Shown here: piece after piece, positions 49,101-57,913 of the stretch | Layout: the number at the start of each line of letters is the position of its first letter | How positions within the stretch are numbered: position 1 is the stretch's first letter | Source of the DNA: Alteromonas aestuariivivens | GTDB taxonomy: Bacteria > Pseudomonadota > Gammaproteobacteria > Enterobacterales > Alteromonadaceae | Assembly (NCBI RefSeq): GCF_003367475.1 | Contig: NZ_QRHA01000009.1 | Location: 1 to 64,000 of the forward strand | Direction of reading: 5' to 3' | Length of the DNA: 64,000 nucleotides | Notes under the pieces: model-generated | The model's input: the letters and a program-made list of their open reading frames with translations, nothing else | The model's database searches: none | Told to the model about the DNA's origin: nothing | Program-made: the position numbers and the translations under genes

Positions 49101-49535
49101 CACGACACCAGCCAGGCAGTGATCGCCGCTTCGGCCCGCCCGCCCTCAAGCGCAGAGCCCAATCAGCGGGTGCTGGACAGCAAGCGGATTTTATTGGTGG
49201 AAAACGATCCTCAGGTAACCCTGGCAATGACCACCTTGCTGTCACAGTGGGGTGCGCAGGTCATCTCCGCGACATCAGCCTCTGAGGCCGGCGTCCTGTG
49301 CCCCGATGCGCCGGATTTGATTCTGGCTGATTATCATCTGGATCATGGCCAGAATGGCATAGATGCAGTAATAAAACTTCGCCAAGGTTGGCAAAGGAAT
49401 GTACCCGGTATACTGGTTACCGCCAATCGCAGTGAAGACATACGGGAGCAGGCACAGGCTGCCAATCTGCTGTATCTGCCAAAACCGGTTAAACCATTAA
49501 TGTTAAAACGACTCATAAAAAAACAGGCTACATAA
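46164..49535 (+). CDS. Hybrid sensor histidine kinase with sodium:solute symporter domain (CbrA/MxtR-like)
   Basis: The 1123-aa protein has a sodium:solute symporter-like membrane part (about residues 1-490, 12-13 helices, including SSLADFIGLRYRN and PTYAGIILAMA). It continues with a PAS domain (about 600-720), a coiled coil, HisKA with phospho-acceptor AAGHDLMQPFNAA (His near 771), HATPase (DTGPGIAAH ... GLGLGLTIVERI) and a C-terminal receiver domain (ILLVENDPQ, Asp near 1055 in LILADYHLD). This matches MxtR-type hybrids (P. aeruginosa PA3271), which with ErdR control acetate and ethanol use. The likely partner regulator is at 51639. The symporter may also bind the signal. Confidence 0.85.
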   Translation: MLTIWTVGGVVLAYLVLLFLLAFWGDKHLRDNQQHPVLYSLGLGVHCTSWAFFGTTTQASQYGWAAVPTYAGIILAMAVAFPVMIKIARLCQQHNISSLADFIGLRYRNSHILAALITVLCFIGVTPYIALQLDAITESINLISPGTDAGTGTVGLYVTALMALFAILFGTRTLNLTDKHPGLLLTIAFESLIKLFGLVTVGLFVCYGLFDGVTDLIVKAGAHPEGQKLLSADAAPWVYASHVLLGVCSLFVLPRQFHMNFVELNGESELRTARWLLPLYLLGMTVFVLPIALAGNILLDTSKVSSDAFVLALPLYANNMSVSLAAFIGGLSATTSMVIVATLALGIMIANNLVTPLWLKIRLKHQSGTAMQASRILTIRRLTVLVVLSVAYWYHLNVSQSAPLVKSGIIAIALLAQMFPILLFGLYWRRSHKLAAQAGLTAGFVCWVIWLLYPSLMSSYYFNPAPSDGDLGLGFVISLAANCGMFLLVSLFLPAPQSSSAESDQDNPQSPPELVVRVSELTKLTARVLEPKVHQALINQLSVQHHNGKGFASHALLSRVENLLAAQVGSPSARILLTAISEPGQDTLPELVDWVEEASQSFQFNHEVLQSSVQNIQQGISVLDQHLNLLAWNERYVELFDYPRGFLKVGMSIQSLLHYNAQRGLMGNKQDFEQEINKRVQYMQQGSRYKYVRKQTDDRVIELSGSPLPGGGYVTTYSDITEHIAIQDELKRAKTELEERVQRRTEELHQAKLEADRANESKTKFLAAAGHDLMQPFNAATLFAAMLEQKNANSELHGITSGLVNSLASAESLLSMLLDMTKLDSGVLVPQPANFCLDDVLAPLVKEFSVIAEQKALRLRYVKTHMVVHSDKKLLRRIAQNLLSNAIRYTHDGGVLVGARRRGVNRIELWVVDTGPGIAAHQQSDIFNEFHQLDPRQSNQGLGLGLTIVERISKLLDHPVGLSSQVNQGTVFKVTLPRCHDTSQAVIAASARPPSSAEPNQRVLDSKRILLVENDPQVTLAMTTLLSQWGAQVISATSASEAGVLCPDAPDLILADYHLDHGQNGIDAVIKLRQGWQRNVPGILVTANRSEDIREQAQAANLLYLPKPVKPLMLKRLIKKQAT

Positions 49536-49654
49536 GATTAGGCCGGGCACAGGCGGTTATAAAACCTTCACTGGCATCGAACACAAACAAATTTGTTCGT
49601 GTTAACTGAATAACAGCACTTTTTTGTGTATTGTAAATCTCAGTAGCATCATTT

Positions 49655-49919
49655 GGGCCTGTTGATCTTTGGTGTTCGATTTTGCAGCGAATTGTTGTGT
49701 ATTTATGCAAGACAGAAGCTATGAAGTGTAGTCACCTACATGAATAGTCTCTAACGCAGCAGAAAAGCGCGACAAACGCTGCCCTTCGGGTTCACTCTGA
49801 GTGCTCCCAGGGCTGCGTTGTTCGCCATTTACTTAGCTGACTAAGCTTCATGACTCTCGCGATGCCCTGAAACCACTCAGAGAGAACAAATTTCGAACAA
49901 CAAAGATCAACAGGCCCTA
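49655..49919. mobile_element. MITE-like element with terminal inverted repeats
   Basis: GGGCCTGTTGATCTTTGGTG at the left end is matched in inverse orientation by the right end (reverse complement GGGCCTGTTGATCTTTGTTG, ending about 49917). There is no ORF inside. The right 110 bp (49809-49919) is the inverse of the repeat at 4758-4866. No clear target duplication is seen. The flanks 49536-49654 and 49920-49970 contain no gene. Confidence 0.7.
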
Positions 49920-49970
49920 GGTTGGTGTCAATATTTCGAACGGTTACAGCAAAAATCAAGGTAGTATGCA

Positions 49971-50405
49971 ATGAAACTGAGCCAGCATCCCGGGTTATTT
50001 ATTACAGGCTTAGTGGCCGCACTGACTTTTGGTTGCGCCTCCGCTCCAGAGCCACCACAAATGGAATATCAGCAACGCTTTGCCCACCGGATTAATGACC
50101 AGGGGGAGACGGAATTTGCATTTGGCTTTGGTTGGGTATCCCTCCCTCCCACACCCGATACCATGCGGGAGCCAAGGGTACGTGAACGGGGCAATCGAGG
50201 CAGCCAGCGAAGCCCGGTTCAGGAAGGCTACCGACCAAACCCTGGCTACGGCATTTCCAACGAACAAAAACTCGCTTTGGAAGACAAGGCAGTGGAAGCC
50301 CTGAACGCCAGGCTGGCCGAGGAAGCACTGTGTGACAGTGGTCACAAGCTGGATTCGGTAATTTGGGATTCAAACCGCATTCGCCTCACCGGCCACTGCC
50401 TGTAA
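49971..50405 (+). CDS. Hypothetical lipoprotein
   Basis: The 144-aa protein has a lipoprotein signal (GLFITGLVAALTFGCAS, lipobox LTFGC, mature Cys near residue 22). The mature part is Gln/Pro/Arg-rich with no recognised domain, and ends with a Cys pair (CDSGHKLDSVIWDSNRI, then GHC). Function unknown. It is 53 bases after the MITE. Confidence 0.65.
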   Translation: MKLSQHPGLFITGLVAALTFGCASAPEPPQMEYQQRFAHRINDQGETEFAFGFGWVSLPPTPDTMREPRVRERGNRGSQRSPVQEGYRPNPGYGISNEQKLALEDKAVEALNARLAEEALCDSGHKLDSVIWDSNRIRLTGHCL

Positions 50406-50436
50406 CGTTTTTTTCAGAATGACCTGCGCGGAGTGC

Positions 50437-51468
50437 CTAAAAGCTGTACAGCAAGTTCAGACCGATTGACTGGGCATCCATATCAAAAAAGCTCAGTTCT
50501 GAATCGGACCGCAGCAAGGAGGCAGACACAATAGTGCTCCAGTTTTGCCAGTTGAAAGGCTGGCGAAACACCAGATTGGCGTTGAGACTGTATTCGTTGG
50601 CATCGGCAAACTGATCATCAAACAGAGGGTTGGCTGCATTGTAGGTGCGCTTACCGTAGTAACCATTCAGAATGGCACTCCATTTGGGTGCAAACAGTGC
50701 ATAGCTGAGCTGGGCACCATAAGACTCTCCCGCCATGGCATTGCCATCCAGATCCCGTTTGCGGTAAAGCAAAGTGGGGCTAAGGATTTTTCCCCGCCCC
50801 AAAATCAAATCGTACTGCAGCTCCAGTCTGTGCGTGCGGCCCTCCCTTGCCAGCAACGCCTGCTGCTGTGCGGAAATCACGCCAGTCTCAAATGCGCTCT
50901 GGCCATTTGAGTCTTCATCAATATGGATGGTACGAAAGGTGTAATTCATGCTGAATGGCGATTCAAACACCGACTGCCAACCGATACGAAAGCCCCGGGA
51001 CTTACGATCAGTGTCCTGCCTGGGCTGCCCTACCAGGTAAGTATCCTGATAGATTTTATTCGGGAAAGCGGAAAACACGTAGGCACCCGACAGGATACCC
51101 ACGCCATCAACCTGCTGGCGATAACCCAGTGACTGGGCAAAATCAAGCCGCACGGCATCCTGTATGAGGAAACCTATATAAGCCTGACCTCTCGCCTTTT
51201 CAAAGGTGTAGCGGATGTCAAAAAAGGGGTTACCCGAAAACTCCTGTTGAGCATCAGGCTTCTGTTCCAGACTGGTTATAGTCTGGTCGCTGATGGTGTC
51301 GAACCCGGAACCGGCAATCACATTGGAACTGTAGCTCTGATACGACATGCCACCGCCAATTCGGCCCGACCAGCCACCCTGCTCTGGGATCTTGCTGGCA
51401 TCCTGAGCGTAACACACAGACGTTAAAGCGAAACCACACACCAGCAACCGCATTGCCGTTAGGAACAT
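50437..51468 (-). CDS. DUF2860-family outer-membrane protein
   Basis: The 343-aa protein has a signal peptide (RLLVCGFALTSVCYA) and a mature start IPEQGGWSGRIGGGMSYQSY, the conserved N-terminus of DUF2860. Repeated aromatic strands and a terminal Phe (LNLLYSF) fit a beta-barrel of 14 or so strands. Function is unknown; related proteins appear in Vibrio and Shewanella. It is between the sensor kinase and its likely response regulator. Confidence 0.8.
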   Translation of the reverse strand: MFLTAMRLLVCGFALTSVCYAQDASKIPEQGGWSGRIGGGMSYQSYSSNVIAGSGFDTISDQTITSLEQKPDAQQEFSGNPFFDIRYTFEKARGQAYIGFLIQDAVRLDFAQSLGYRQQVDGVGILSGAYVFSAFPNKIYQDTYLVGQPRQDTDRKSRGFRIGWQSVFESPFSMNYTFRTIHIDEDSNGQSAFETGVISAQQQALLAREGRTHRLELQYDLILGRGKILSPTLLYRKRDLDGNAMAGESYGAQLSYALFAPKWSAILNGYYGKRTYNAANPLFDDQFADANEYSLNANLVFRQPFNWQNWSTIVSASLLRSDSELSFFDMDAQSIGLNLLYSF

Positions 51469-51638
51469 TTTGAGAGTACTCCGTCAATCTAACCAGGGAA
51501 AATCCTAATAACATTAGCAGATTAGGCATAATTATTGGCATTACATATTTTTTAGAAATGCCTTGAAATATTTTTAACGGTACATCGGTTTCAGGAGCGG
51601 CCTGAAATTCAGCATTCAATCCATGCAAAAAAGTTACT

Positions 51639-52286
51639 TTAAGGCTGCCCGACATCCATCATTTGGCGAAATATGATCCCGGCCTGCGTTCGATTATTGA
51701 CCTGCAGCTTCTTGAGCACAGCCGATACGTGCTGTTTAACGGTGGATTCGGAAATATCGAGTTCATAGGCAATCTGCTTATTCAGCAAACCGTCAGCCAG
51801 CATTTTGAGTACGTTAAACTGATGCGGCGTCAGCTGTGCCAAACCTTCTGCAAACGCCTGTTGCTGCTCGTCCTGCACGCCGCCGGCAGCGGCATCATAA
51901 TCATCCGGTAGCCATCGGTCGCCATCCAGTACCTTCTGCACTGCCTCAAGAATGACCGGCAGCGGAGTCGATTTAGGGATGAACCCACTGCAACCCAAAT
52001 CCATCGCCCTGCTTATCAGTGCTGGCGCGTCTTCGGCGGATACCATCACCACCAGCACGTCGGGAAAGCGGCTGCGGATTTCACCTAACCCGGTCAGCCC
52101 TTCATTCCCGGGCATTCTGATGTCGAGAAAGACCAAATCGATGTCGTCATGCTGTTCCAGACAACTGCGGGCCTCTTCATAACTGGAAGCCTCAAGAATG
52201 GCATTGCCAACCAGTTCGCTCAAAGCCTGGCGCATTGCGGCGCGAAACAAGGGATGATCGTCGGCGATAAGAACTTTTGACTGCAT
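51639..52286 (-). CDS. LuxR-family response regulator (ErdR-like)
   Basis: The 215-aa protein has a receiver domain (KVLIADDHPLFRAAMRQAL; phospho-acceptor Asp in LVFLDIRMPG near residue 56; Lys in GFIPKST) and a C-terminal LuxR-type helix-turn-helix (LTPHQFNVLKMLADGLLNKQIAYEL ... TVKQHVSAVLKKL). It resembles the ErdR/AgmR group that pairs with MxtR-type kinases in acetate, ethanol or acetoin control. Pairing with the kinase at 46164 is an inference from family and distance. Confidence 0.82.
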   Translation of the reverse strand: MQSKVLIADDHPLFRAAMRQALSELVGNAILEASSYEEARSCLEQHDDIDLVFLDIRMPGNEGLTGLGEIRSRFPDVLVVMVSAEDAPALISRAMDLGCSGFIPKSTPLPVILEAVQKVLDGDRWLPDDYDAAAGGVQDEQQQAFAEGLAQLTPHQFNVLKMLADGLLNKQIAYELDISESTVKQHVSAVLKKLQVNNRTQAGIIFRQMMDVGQP

Positions 52287-52702
52287 AGTTATTGGGGTTC
52301 TGGAACTGACTGATTACAACGGGTGGGTCAATGTCGCCAATCTGGCCAGTTTGGTCAAGGGGTAAAAACAAAAAATTAACAACCTGGTGACCCGATAAGG
52401 GCTAACGCGCATTTGATCTGGTTAATACCCAAAAATCAGCCAGAAAGACCATCAACACAGTTACAATCATTCATACCCATGAATATCAACCAATAACTAA
52501 CTCCCGCACTCCCGCATTTATGCGCAGTTTCACCCAAGCCCTTTATTGCTCAGGGCTTCAGCCCCATTACCCACTGCCCAATCAGACTGTCTCAGCGCGC
52601 TCACTAAACAACGCGCGGGTCTCGCAGCGCGGCATCTAGGTTGAGGGGTGGTTAAAAAATGCGCACACTAAACCTTTGATTATGCAGAATTATGGATGTC
52701 GC
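52287..52702. other. Intergenic region between response regulator and FG-GAP lipoprotein
   Basis: About 416 bp with no ORF, repeat or RNA gene that I can see. It is the divergent control region of the two genes. Confidence 0.5.
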
Positions 52703-53887
52703 ATGAGACTATTTACTCTTTCACTTCTTTCCATCGCTTTACTGAGCGGCTGTGGCGGTTCGGGCTCTGAGTCGGACTCTGGTTCAAACCCCGGTTCTAC
52801 ATCCGGCGGGATCACGCCCAATCGCTCGGTTAACGAAACATCTTCACACGCCCTGCAATCCAGTGACCTGTATATTGCCAAGCGCACCATCAGCACTGAA
52901 ACCTGGGGCAATTTTGTTCACGCCGTGAGTTATGCGGACTTTGATCAGGACGGTGACACCGATGTTTTCATTAACTCGGGTGACAGCTCTGAAAATGTAA
53001 CTGCGTCAGAACTATACCTGAATGACGGCAACGGTGATTTTACCCTGGACGAAAGCTTTTTTGGCGGTAACCCGCCCGGCCAGGTTCATGCCCGCAAAGC
53101 GCTGACTGGCGACTTTAATGGTGATGGTGCCATGGATATTTTTGTGGTGGGCCACGGTTATGACCGAGAGCCCTTTCCCGGCGAGGCTCCCTATGTGATC
53201 CTCAGTGGCTCCCAAGGGTATACCCTGGGCACAGGATTCAGTGATTACGTTGGCTTCCACCACGCTGCGGCCTCGGCCGATCTGGATAACGATGGCGATT
53301 TGGATATTTTGGTAGCAGACAATAATACACCGGCAGTGTTTTACAATGACGGCAAAGGCAACTTCACCAAAAATACCTCCGTGTTAAAGGGGTTGAATGA
53401 CTACAACTGGTTTACTACCGAATTGCTGGATGTGGATGGCGATGGCTATGTGGACATTCTGGCAGCCGGGCATGAACAGGACGGATTTGCCAGCCAGGTG
53501 ATTTGGGGCGACAGTTCCGGTATCTATCGCTCGTCAAACGCGACCGTATTACCGGCCACACCTCTGCACGGAACGGTACTGGACATCGATGTGGCAGATC
53601 TCGATGGAGATGGCGACCTGGATATAGTGCTCAACCGAACCGGTGACCGTACAGGAAGTGTCGATTTTTATCAGGGCTATTATCTTCAACTACTGATCAA
53701 CGAAGGTGGCCGTAAGTTCAAAGACGAATCTGACATGCGCCTGGTAACCGGGCGTAATGACGGTGACGAATGGTTCGACTGGATCAGGCTGGTGGATTTT
53801 GATTCCGACGGTGATATTGACATTGTTGTTGACGATGCCAGCCGCGACCTGGTCTGGTACAACGACAGTGTGGGCAACTTTCAGTAA
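52703..53887 (+). CDS. Lipoprotein with FG-GAP/VCBS repeats
   Basis: The 394-aa protein starts MRLFTLSLLSIALLSGCGG (lipobox LLSGC, Cys near residue 17) then a Ser/Gly-rich linker. Six or more FG-GAP motifs of the DxDxDGxxD type are visible: DFDQDGDTDVF, DFNGDGAMDIF, DLDNDGDLDIL, DVDGDGYVDIL, DLDGDGDLDIV, DFDSDGDIDIV. They bind Ca2+ and form a beta-propeller, as in integrin-like and adhesin proteins. Nine more residues are possible upstream; ATG 52703 puts the signal peptide first. Confidence 0.82.
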   Translation: MRLFTLSLLSIALLSGCGGSGSESDSGSNPGSTSGGITPNRSVNETSSHALQSSDLYIAKRTISTETWGNFVHAVSYADFDQDGDTDVFINSGDSSENVTASELYLNDGNGDFTLDESFFGGNPPGQVHARKALTGDFNGDGAMDIFVVGHGYDREPFPGEAPYVILSGSQGYTLGTGFSDYVGFHHAAASADLDNDGDLDILVADNNTPAVFYNDGKGNFTKNTSVLKGLNDYNWFTTELLDVDGDGYVDILAAGHEQDGFASQVIWGDSSGIYRSSNATVLPATPLHGTVLDIDVADLDGDGDLDIVLNRTGDRTGSVDFYQGYYLQLLINEGGRKFKDESDMRLVTGRNDGDEWFDWIRLVDFDSDGDIDIVVDDASRDLVWYNDSVGNFQ

Positions 53888-53941
53888 TCCGTAACGCCCT
53901 GAAACTATCGTTGCCTGCCTGAAGGCCGGTAACACTGAAAT

Positions 53942-53970
53942 CCGATGTTCACAGGAGCATCGGATTTTTT
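53942..53970 (+). terminator. Intrinsic terminator after the FG-GAP gene
   Basis: CCGATG and CATCGG pair around TTCACAGGAG, followed by six T. Confidence 0.85.
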
Positions 53971-54034
53971 ATGCTTTGTTTTTGCTCTGTAGCTTTAACC
54001 GAAAAGGCCCCACGTGATACTTTCCGTCACAACG

Positions 54035-54070
54035 AAAAAAGCCGGTTCGCTGAACGCAAACCGGCTTTTG
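54035..54070. terminator. Bidirectional terminator after the TonB receptor
   Basis: AAAGCCGGTT and AACCGGCTTT are perfect arms, with A-runs and T-runs on both sides. It ends the minus-strand receptor gene. Confidence 0.8.
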
Positions 54071-54094
54071 GCATTTTCGTGAGCTTAATTATTG

Positions 54095-56392
54095 TTAAAA
54101 ACGGTAGCCCAGGGTCAGGTGCACGGTTCTGGGGTCACCATAGTAGCCAACCAATGTGGTGTCGCCACCAAAGCCCGGCAGGTAAGAACCGTCATCGGCA
54201 ATACCACCAATAAAGGAATAGCCGCCGACCATGTACTCTTCATCGGTCAGGTTCTTGGCATGCAGGCCACCATACCACTGGCCGTTCACACTCTCCCAGG
54301 TCACACTCAGGTTAACCATTCCGTAACCGTCCTGCTCCAGTACTGCGTTATCTTCAAACAGGAGGTAATCGTCACGGTAGTAATAGCCTCCGTTAAACGC
54401 CACTGGTCCGAAGTCGGTATCCAACTGGTAGTTCGCTGACAGCGCCAGGGTATAGTCCGGGGTGTTGGACAGGCCAACCAATGGCACCGTAATATTCTCA
54501 TCCTGCTCCAGGTCCGCATCCAGATAGCCAAACGCCATATCCAGTGTCAGGTTATCAGTGGCAGCCCAGGTAATTTCCGCTTCGATACCTTTGTTCTCAG
54601 ATTTCGCAGCGTTCCCCAGATTCTGACCCAGTACGGTAGGGTCATTCGGATCGGCCTCAACCACGATGTACTGACGATCTTTGTGGTCAAGCCAGAACAG
54701 CGTCACGTTGGTACGCACTGAATCGCCCCAATCTTTTTTGATACCAAATTCGATGGAATCAGCAATTTCCGGATCCGCTGCTCGTTCATTAGTGCTGGCT
54801 CGGGGGTTAAACGTACCCGACTTGAAGCCCTGCGAGTAGCTGGCAAACAGCAAAGTATCGCGATCCATCTGGTACTCTAGCCCAACCCGCGGAGTAAAGC
54901 GGCTCCAGTCGGCTGTTTTTGGTGCATCCAGTACCCCGTCACCATCGGTATCGGTTCCCAGGCTCATGGGCACACCCACGTCTGCGCCCCGATCATAGCC
55001 GTCTACCCAGTTGCTATAGGGATACACAGAACCCAGCAAGAAGCCGTAGAATACGCTGGCTTGTTTTTCTTCGTCAGTATAACGGGCACCCAGTGTCATC
55101 GACAGTTTTTCCGTCAGGTCAAAACTGCTCTGCACGTAGGCGGCATAAGAGCTACTGTTATTACAACCTGACGTTTCCAGCGTCAGGCCCAGGCCACCGA
55201 GTATGGCGTCAAACTGACCACAGGATTCGCTGTCATAGGCATACAAACCACCGGTGACAGTGTAACTGTCTCCCAAATAATTGGCCTGCAGTTCATGGCT
55301 GGTATTTTCGTCATCGTAAACTGCCGGTACGTCGAACAGGTTGTTACCGGTATTGTCGAAGTCGATATTGGTGGGTGAATAGCTTTCGCGGGAGGCACCG
55401 ATATATTTCAAAGACAATGCATCGGTTACATCCCAATTGATCATCAGGCTGAGGCCTTCCAGTTCCACCTTGTTCCAGGTCGGCAGGCTGGTGTATGAAT
55501 CATAAACATTGTCTGGCACCGGCGCATCAGTCAACAGGCTGGGCACCAGGCGGTAGCCCCCTTTGGCGTTGGAATCATCTTCTGTTTTATCCCAGTTCAG
55601 GCGCATGAACAGGTTATCGGTAGGGTGATATTCCAGGGTTACCCGTGCAGCGGTCAGATCTTTATTATAGTTTTCTCGATCCTGACCTTCCGGCGCGACC
55701 AGAAATTCACCGAATCCGTCGCGATTGAAATCACCGAATCCGAATCCCAGATACAGTTTGTCGTCAATAAGCGGTAACTGACCGGTGACTTTCACGTCAC
55801 GCTGACTGTAACTGCCAACAGTACCTTCAAGGTTAAATTCGGTGCCACCTGACATTTCCTTGGTTACGTACTTAACCGCACCACCAATGGTATTCTTACC
55901 GTAAAGTGTACCCTGCGGGCCGCGCAGCACTTCAATACGCTCTACATCAAGCAAATCCAGCACCGCGCCCTGGGGACGGGCCATATACACATCATCAATA
56001 TAAATACCAACGCCGGGCTCATAACCCCAGAGTGGATCCTGCTGACCCACACCACGAATAAATGCGGTCAGAGTAGAGTTGGTACCCCTGCTGGTCTGCA
56101 ACGTGGTATTTGGCGAGAACTGCTGTACTTCGGTCAGTACGCTGATACCTTTTTCCTGCAGTTCCATAGCGCCGATAGAAGTAATGGCTACGGGTACTTC
56201 CTGAAGATTTTCCTGGGTTTTACGGGCTGTAACTTCAATGCGTTCCAGTTTGGATTTGGACTGCTCCGCATTGGCGTCGGTGCCTTCTGCAGTGGCCTGG
56301 GCAAAGGCAGTTGAGGTACCCAGCCCGGCCGCAACGGCGGCCGCGCAAAGGGTATGATGGAATCCGCGTGCGTATCTCGTAGAGTGTGACAT
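54095..56392 (-). CDS. TonB-dependent receptor of the PHB locus
   Basis: The 765-aa protein has a long signal peptide (TLCAAAVAAGLGTSTAFA), a plug domain from about residue 50 (LERIEVTARKTQENLQEVPVAITSI), and the conserved RIEVLRGPQGTLYGKNTIGGAVKY block, followed by the barrel ending TLGYRF. The RKxxQNLQEVPVAI opening is typical of receptors for hydrophobic or aromatic ligands in the Sphingomonas/Alteromonas group. It is divergent from the PHB/3-hydroxybutyrate operon across a palindromic control region, so oligomers of hydroxybutyrate are a reasonable but unproven substrate. Confidence 0.88.
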   Translation of the reverse strand: MSHSTRYARGFHHTLCAAAVAAGLGTSTAFAQATAEGTDANAEQSKSKLERIEVTARKTQENLQEVPVAITSIGAMELQEKGISVLTEVQQFSPNTTLQTSRGTNSTLTAFIRGVGQQDPLWGYEPGVGIYIDDVYMARPQGAVLDLLDVERIEVLRGPQGTLYGKNTIGGAVKYVTKEMSGGTEFNLEGTVGSYSQRDVKVTGQLPLIDDKLYLGFGFGDFNRDGFGEFLVAPEGQDRENYNKDLTAARVTLEYHPTDNLFMRLNWDKTEDDSNAKGGYRLVPSLLTDAPVPDNVYDSYTSLPTWNKVELEGLSLMINWDVTDALSLKYIGASRESYSPTNIDFDNTGNNLFDVPAVYDDENTSHELQANYLGDSYTVTGGLYAYDSESCGQFDAILGGLGLTLETSGCNNSSSYAAYVQSSFDLTEKLSMTLGARYTDEEKQASVFYGFLLGSVYPYSNWVDGYDRGADVGVPMSLGTDTDGDGVLDAPKTADWSRFTPRVGLEYQMDRDTLLFASYSQGFKSGTFNPRASTNERAADPEIADSIEFGIKKDWGDSVRTNVTLFWLDHKDRQYIVVEADPNDPTVLGQNLGNAAKSENKGIEAEITWAATDNLTLDMAFGYLDADLEQDENITVPLVGLSNTPDYTLALSANYQLDTDFGPVAFNGGYYYRDDYLLFEDNAVLEQDGYGMVNLSVTWESVNGQWYGGLHAKNLTDEEYMVGGYSFIGGIADDGSYLPGFGGDTTLVGYYGDPRTVHLTLGYRF

Positions 56393-56481
56393 AAGTTGTC
56401 CCTTTTCTTGTAAATAGTAACGTTTCTTTCTGAAGGGTTGCGGTCACAACGTACTCTAGGCCAGATGGGAAACTTCGTATG

Positions 56482-56527
56482 TAGTACCTTAGTACGTAGC
56501 ACCATAGTGCTACGTACTAAGGTACTA
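56482..56527. promoter_or_regulatory. 46-bp near-perfect palindrome between divergent genes
   Basis: Left arm 56482-56502 and right arm 56507-56527 are 21-base perfect complements with a CATA loop. The outer part is TAGTACCTTAGTACGTAGC and the inside repeats TACGTA. It lies between the receptor and permease starts (56392 and 56609), so an operator or attenuator role is likely. Confidence 0.8.
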
Positions 56528-56608
56528 TGGGAAAGCTCCTCCCCGCCAGCCACAATGCCTGTCATTCCTGAAGATCTGCGGTCACAGATTTTTTAAAGGA
56601 AAACCATT

Positions 56609-57904
56609 ATGTTAAGTTTGATTGGTCTGGTTGGTGGCTTAACGCTGCTGATTGTACTTACCATCCGGGGAATGAACCTGTTTATTGCCGCGCCCCTGTG
56701 CGCCTTGCTGGTTGCCCTGTCTGGCGGCATGCCAGTGTTCGTCGGCGACACTAACTTTGTCAGCACCTATATGAGCGGATTTTCAGGTTTCATTTCGGCC
56801 TGGTTTTTCATGTTCCTGCTTGGCGCGCTGTTCGGAAAATTCATGGAAGACACCGGTGCGGCTGATTCGGTTGCGCGCTGGATAGTCGACAAACTGGGCT
56901 TTCGTCATGCCGTACTGGCAGTGGTACTGGCCTGCGCCATATTAACGTACGGCGGCGTCAGTCTTTTTGTGGTGGCCTTTTCAGTGTACCCCATGGCACT
57001 GAGCCTGTTTAAAGACGCCAATCTGCCGCGCCGGTTCATTCCTGCCACCCTGGCTTTTGGTTCGGTAACCTTCACCATGACCTCTGCCGGTTCACCTGAA
57101 ATTCAGAACTGGATCCCAATCAAATACCTGGGAACTTCGCCGTTTGCGGCCTGGGAAGTCAGCCTGGTGGTGGCCGTATTTATGGCGTGTTTTGGCTACT
57201 GGTGGCTGAAAAAAATGATTGGGCGGGCGGTTGCCAACGGCGAACGGTTTGAAGCGAGAGGCGAGGACCCGATCATACCGGAGCGGGACTACCCCAATCC
57301 CATCACGGGTATCATCCCACTACTGGTTGTGCTGGTACTGTCGTTCCTGCTGCACGATGCCTTGGCCCAACTGGCGCTGATTGTGGCTCTCACCGGGGGT
57401 GTGCTGACACTGATGGTGATTAACTTTCGCCACTTCCACAATCTGCCCAAGGCCATTAACCAAGGAACCACAGGCGCACTGGTCGCCATCGGCAATACCG
57501 CAGCCGTCGTGGGTTTTGGTGCCATTGCCAAAAATACCGAAGCCTTCAGCCAAACCGTAGCACTCATGACCCAGATCCCCGGTAACGAACTCATAGGCGC
57601 CGCCATCGCCGTAAGCGTAATTGCCGGGCTGACCGGTTCGGCCTCCGGAGGCCAGGCCATTGTTCTGCCACTGGTAGGCCCCCACTACCTCGACCAGGGG
57701 GTAGAGCCCGAGCAACTGCACCGGATTGTATCCATTTCTTCCGGTGCGTTAGACTCGCTGCCTCACAATGGCTATGTTGTCACCACCATACGCGCCATCT
57801 GCCAGGAAACCCACAAGGCGGCTTATGGGGCTGTGGCCGCGCTCACGGTCGTTGTTCCACTGGTGGGGCTGGCCATGGCTATTGCCCTGTTTAGCGTTTT
57901 TTAG
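56609..57904 (+). CDS. GntP-family permease (probable hydroxybutyrate transporter)
   Basis: The 431-aa protein has about 12 hydrophobic helices and GntP-type motifs (ISAWFFMFLLGALFGKFMEDTGAA, GSASGGQAIVLPLVGPHYLDQGV). GntP members are proton symporters of organic acids, including gluconate and short-chain hydroxy acids. AAAGGAAAACC precedes ATG 56609. It is first in an operon with an esterase, a PHB depolymerase and 3-hydroxybutyrate dehydrogenase, which makes hydroxybutyrate the likely substrate. Confidence 0.85.
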   Translation: MLSLIGLVGGLTLLIVLTIRGMNLFIAAPLCALLVALSGGMPVFVGDTNFVSTYMSGFSGFISAWFFMFLLGALFGKFMEDTGAADSVARWIVDKLGFRHAVLAVVLACAILTYGGVSLFVVAFSVYPMALSLFKDANLPRRFIPATLAFGSVTFTMTSAGSPEIQNWIPIKYLGTSPFAAWEVSLVVAVFMACFGYWWLKKMIGRAVANGERFEARGEDPIIPERDYPNPITGIIPLLVVLVLSFLLHDALAQLALIVALTGGVLTLMVINFRHFHNLPKAINQGTTGALVAIGNTAAVVGFGAIAKNTEAFSQTVALMTQIPGNELIGAAIAVSVIAGLTGSASGGQAIVLPLVGPHYLDQGVEPEQLHRIVSISSGALDSLPHNGYVVTTIRAICQETHKAAYGAVAALTVVVPLVGLAMAIALFSVF

Positions 57905-57913
57905 GAGTCGAAT

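Noticed and set aside
52287..52702. Small ORFs in the region before the FG-GAP gene
   Set aside because: None has a ribosome site or plausible composition.
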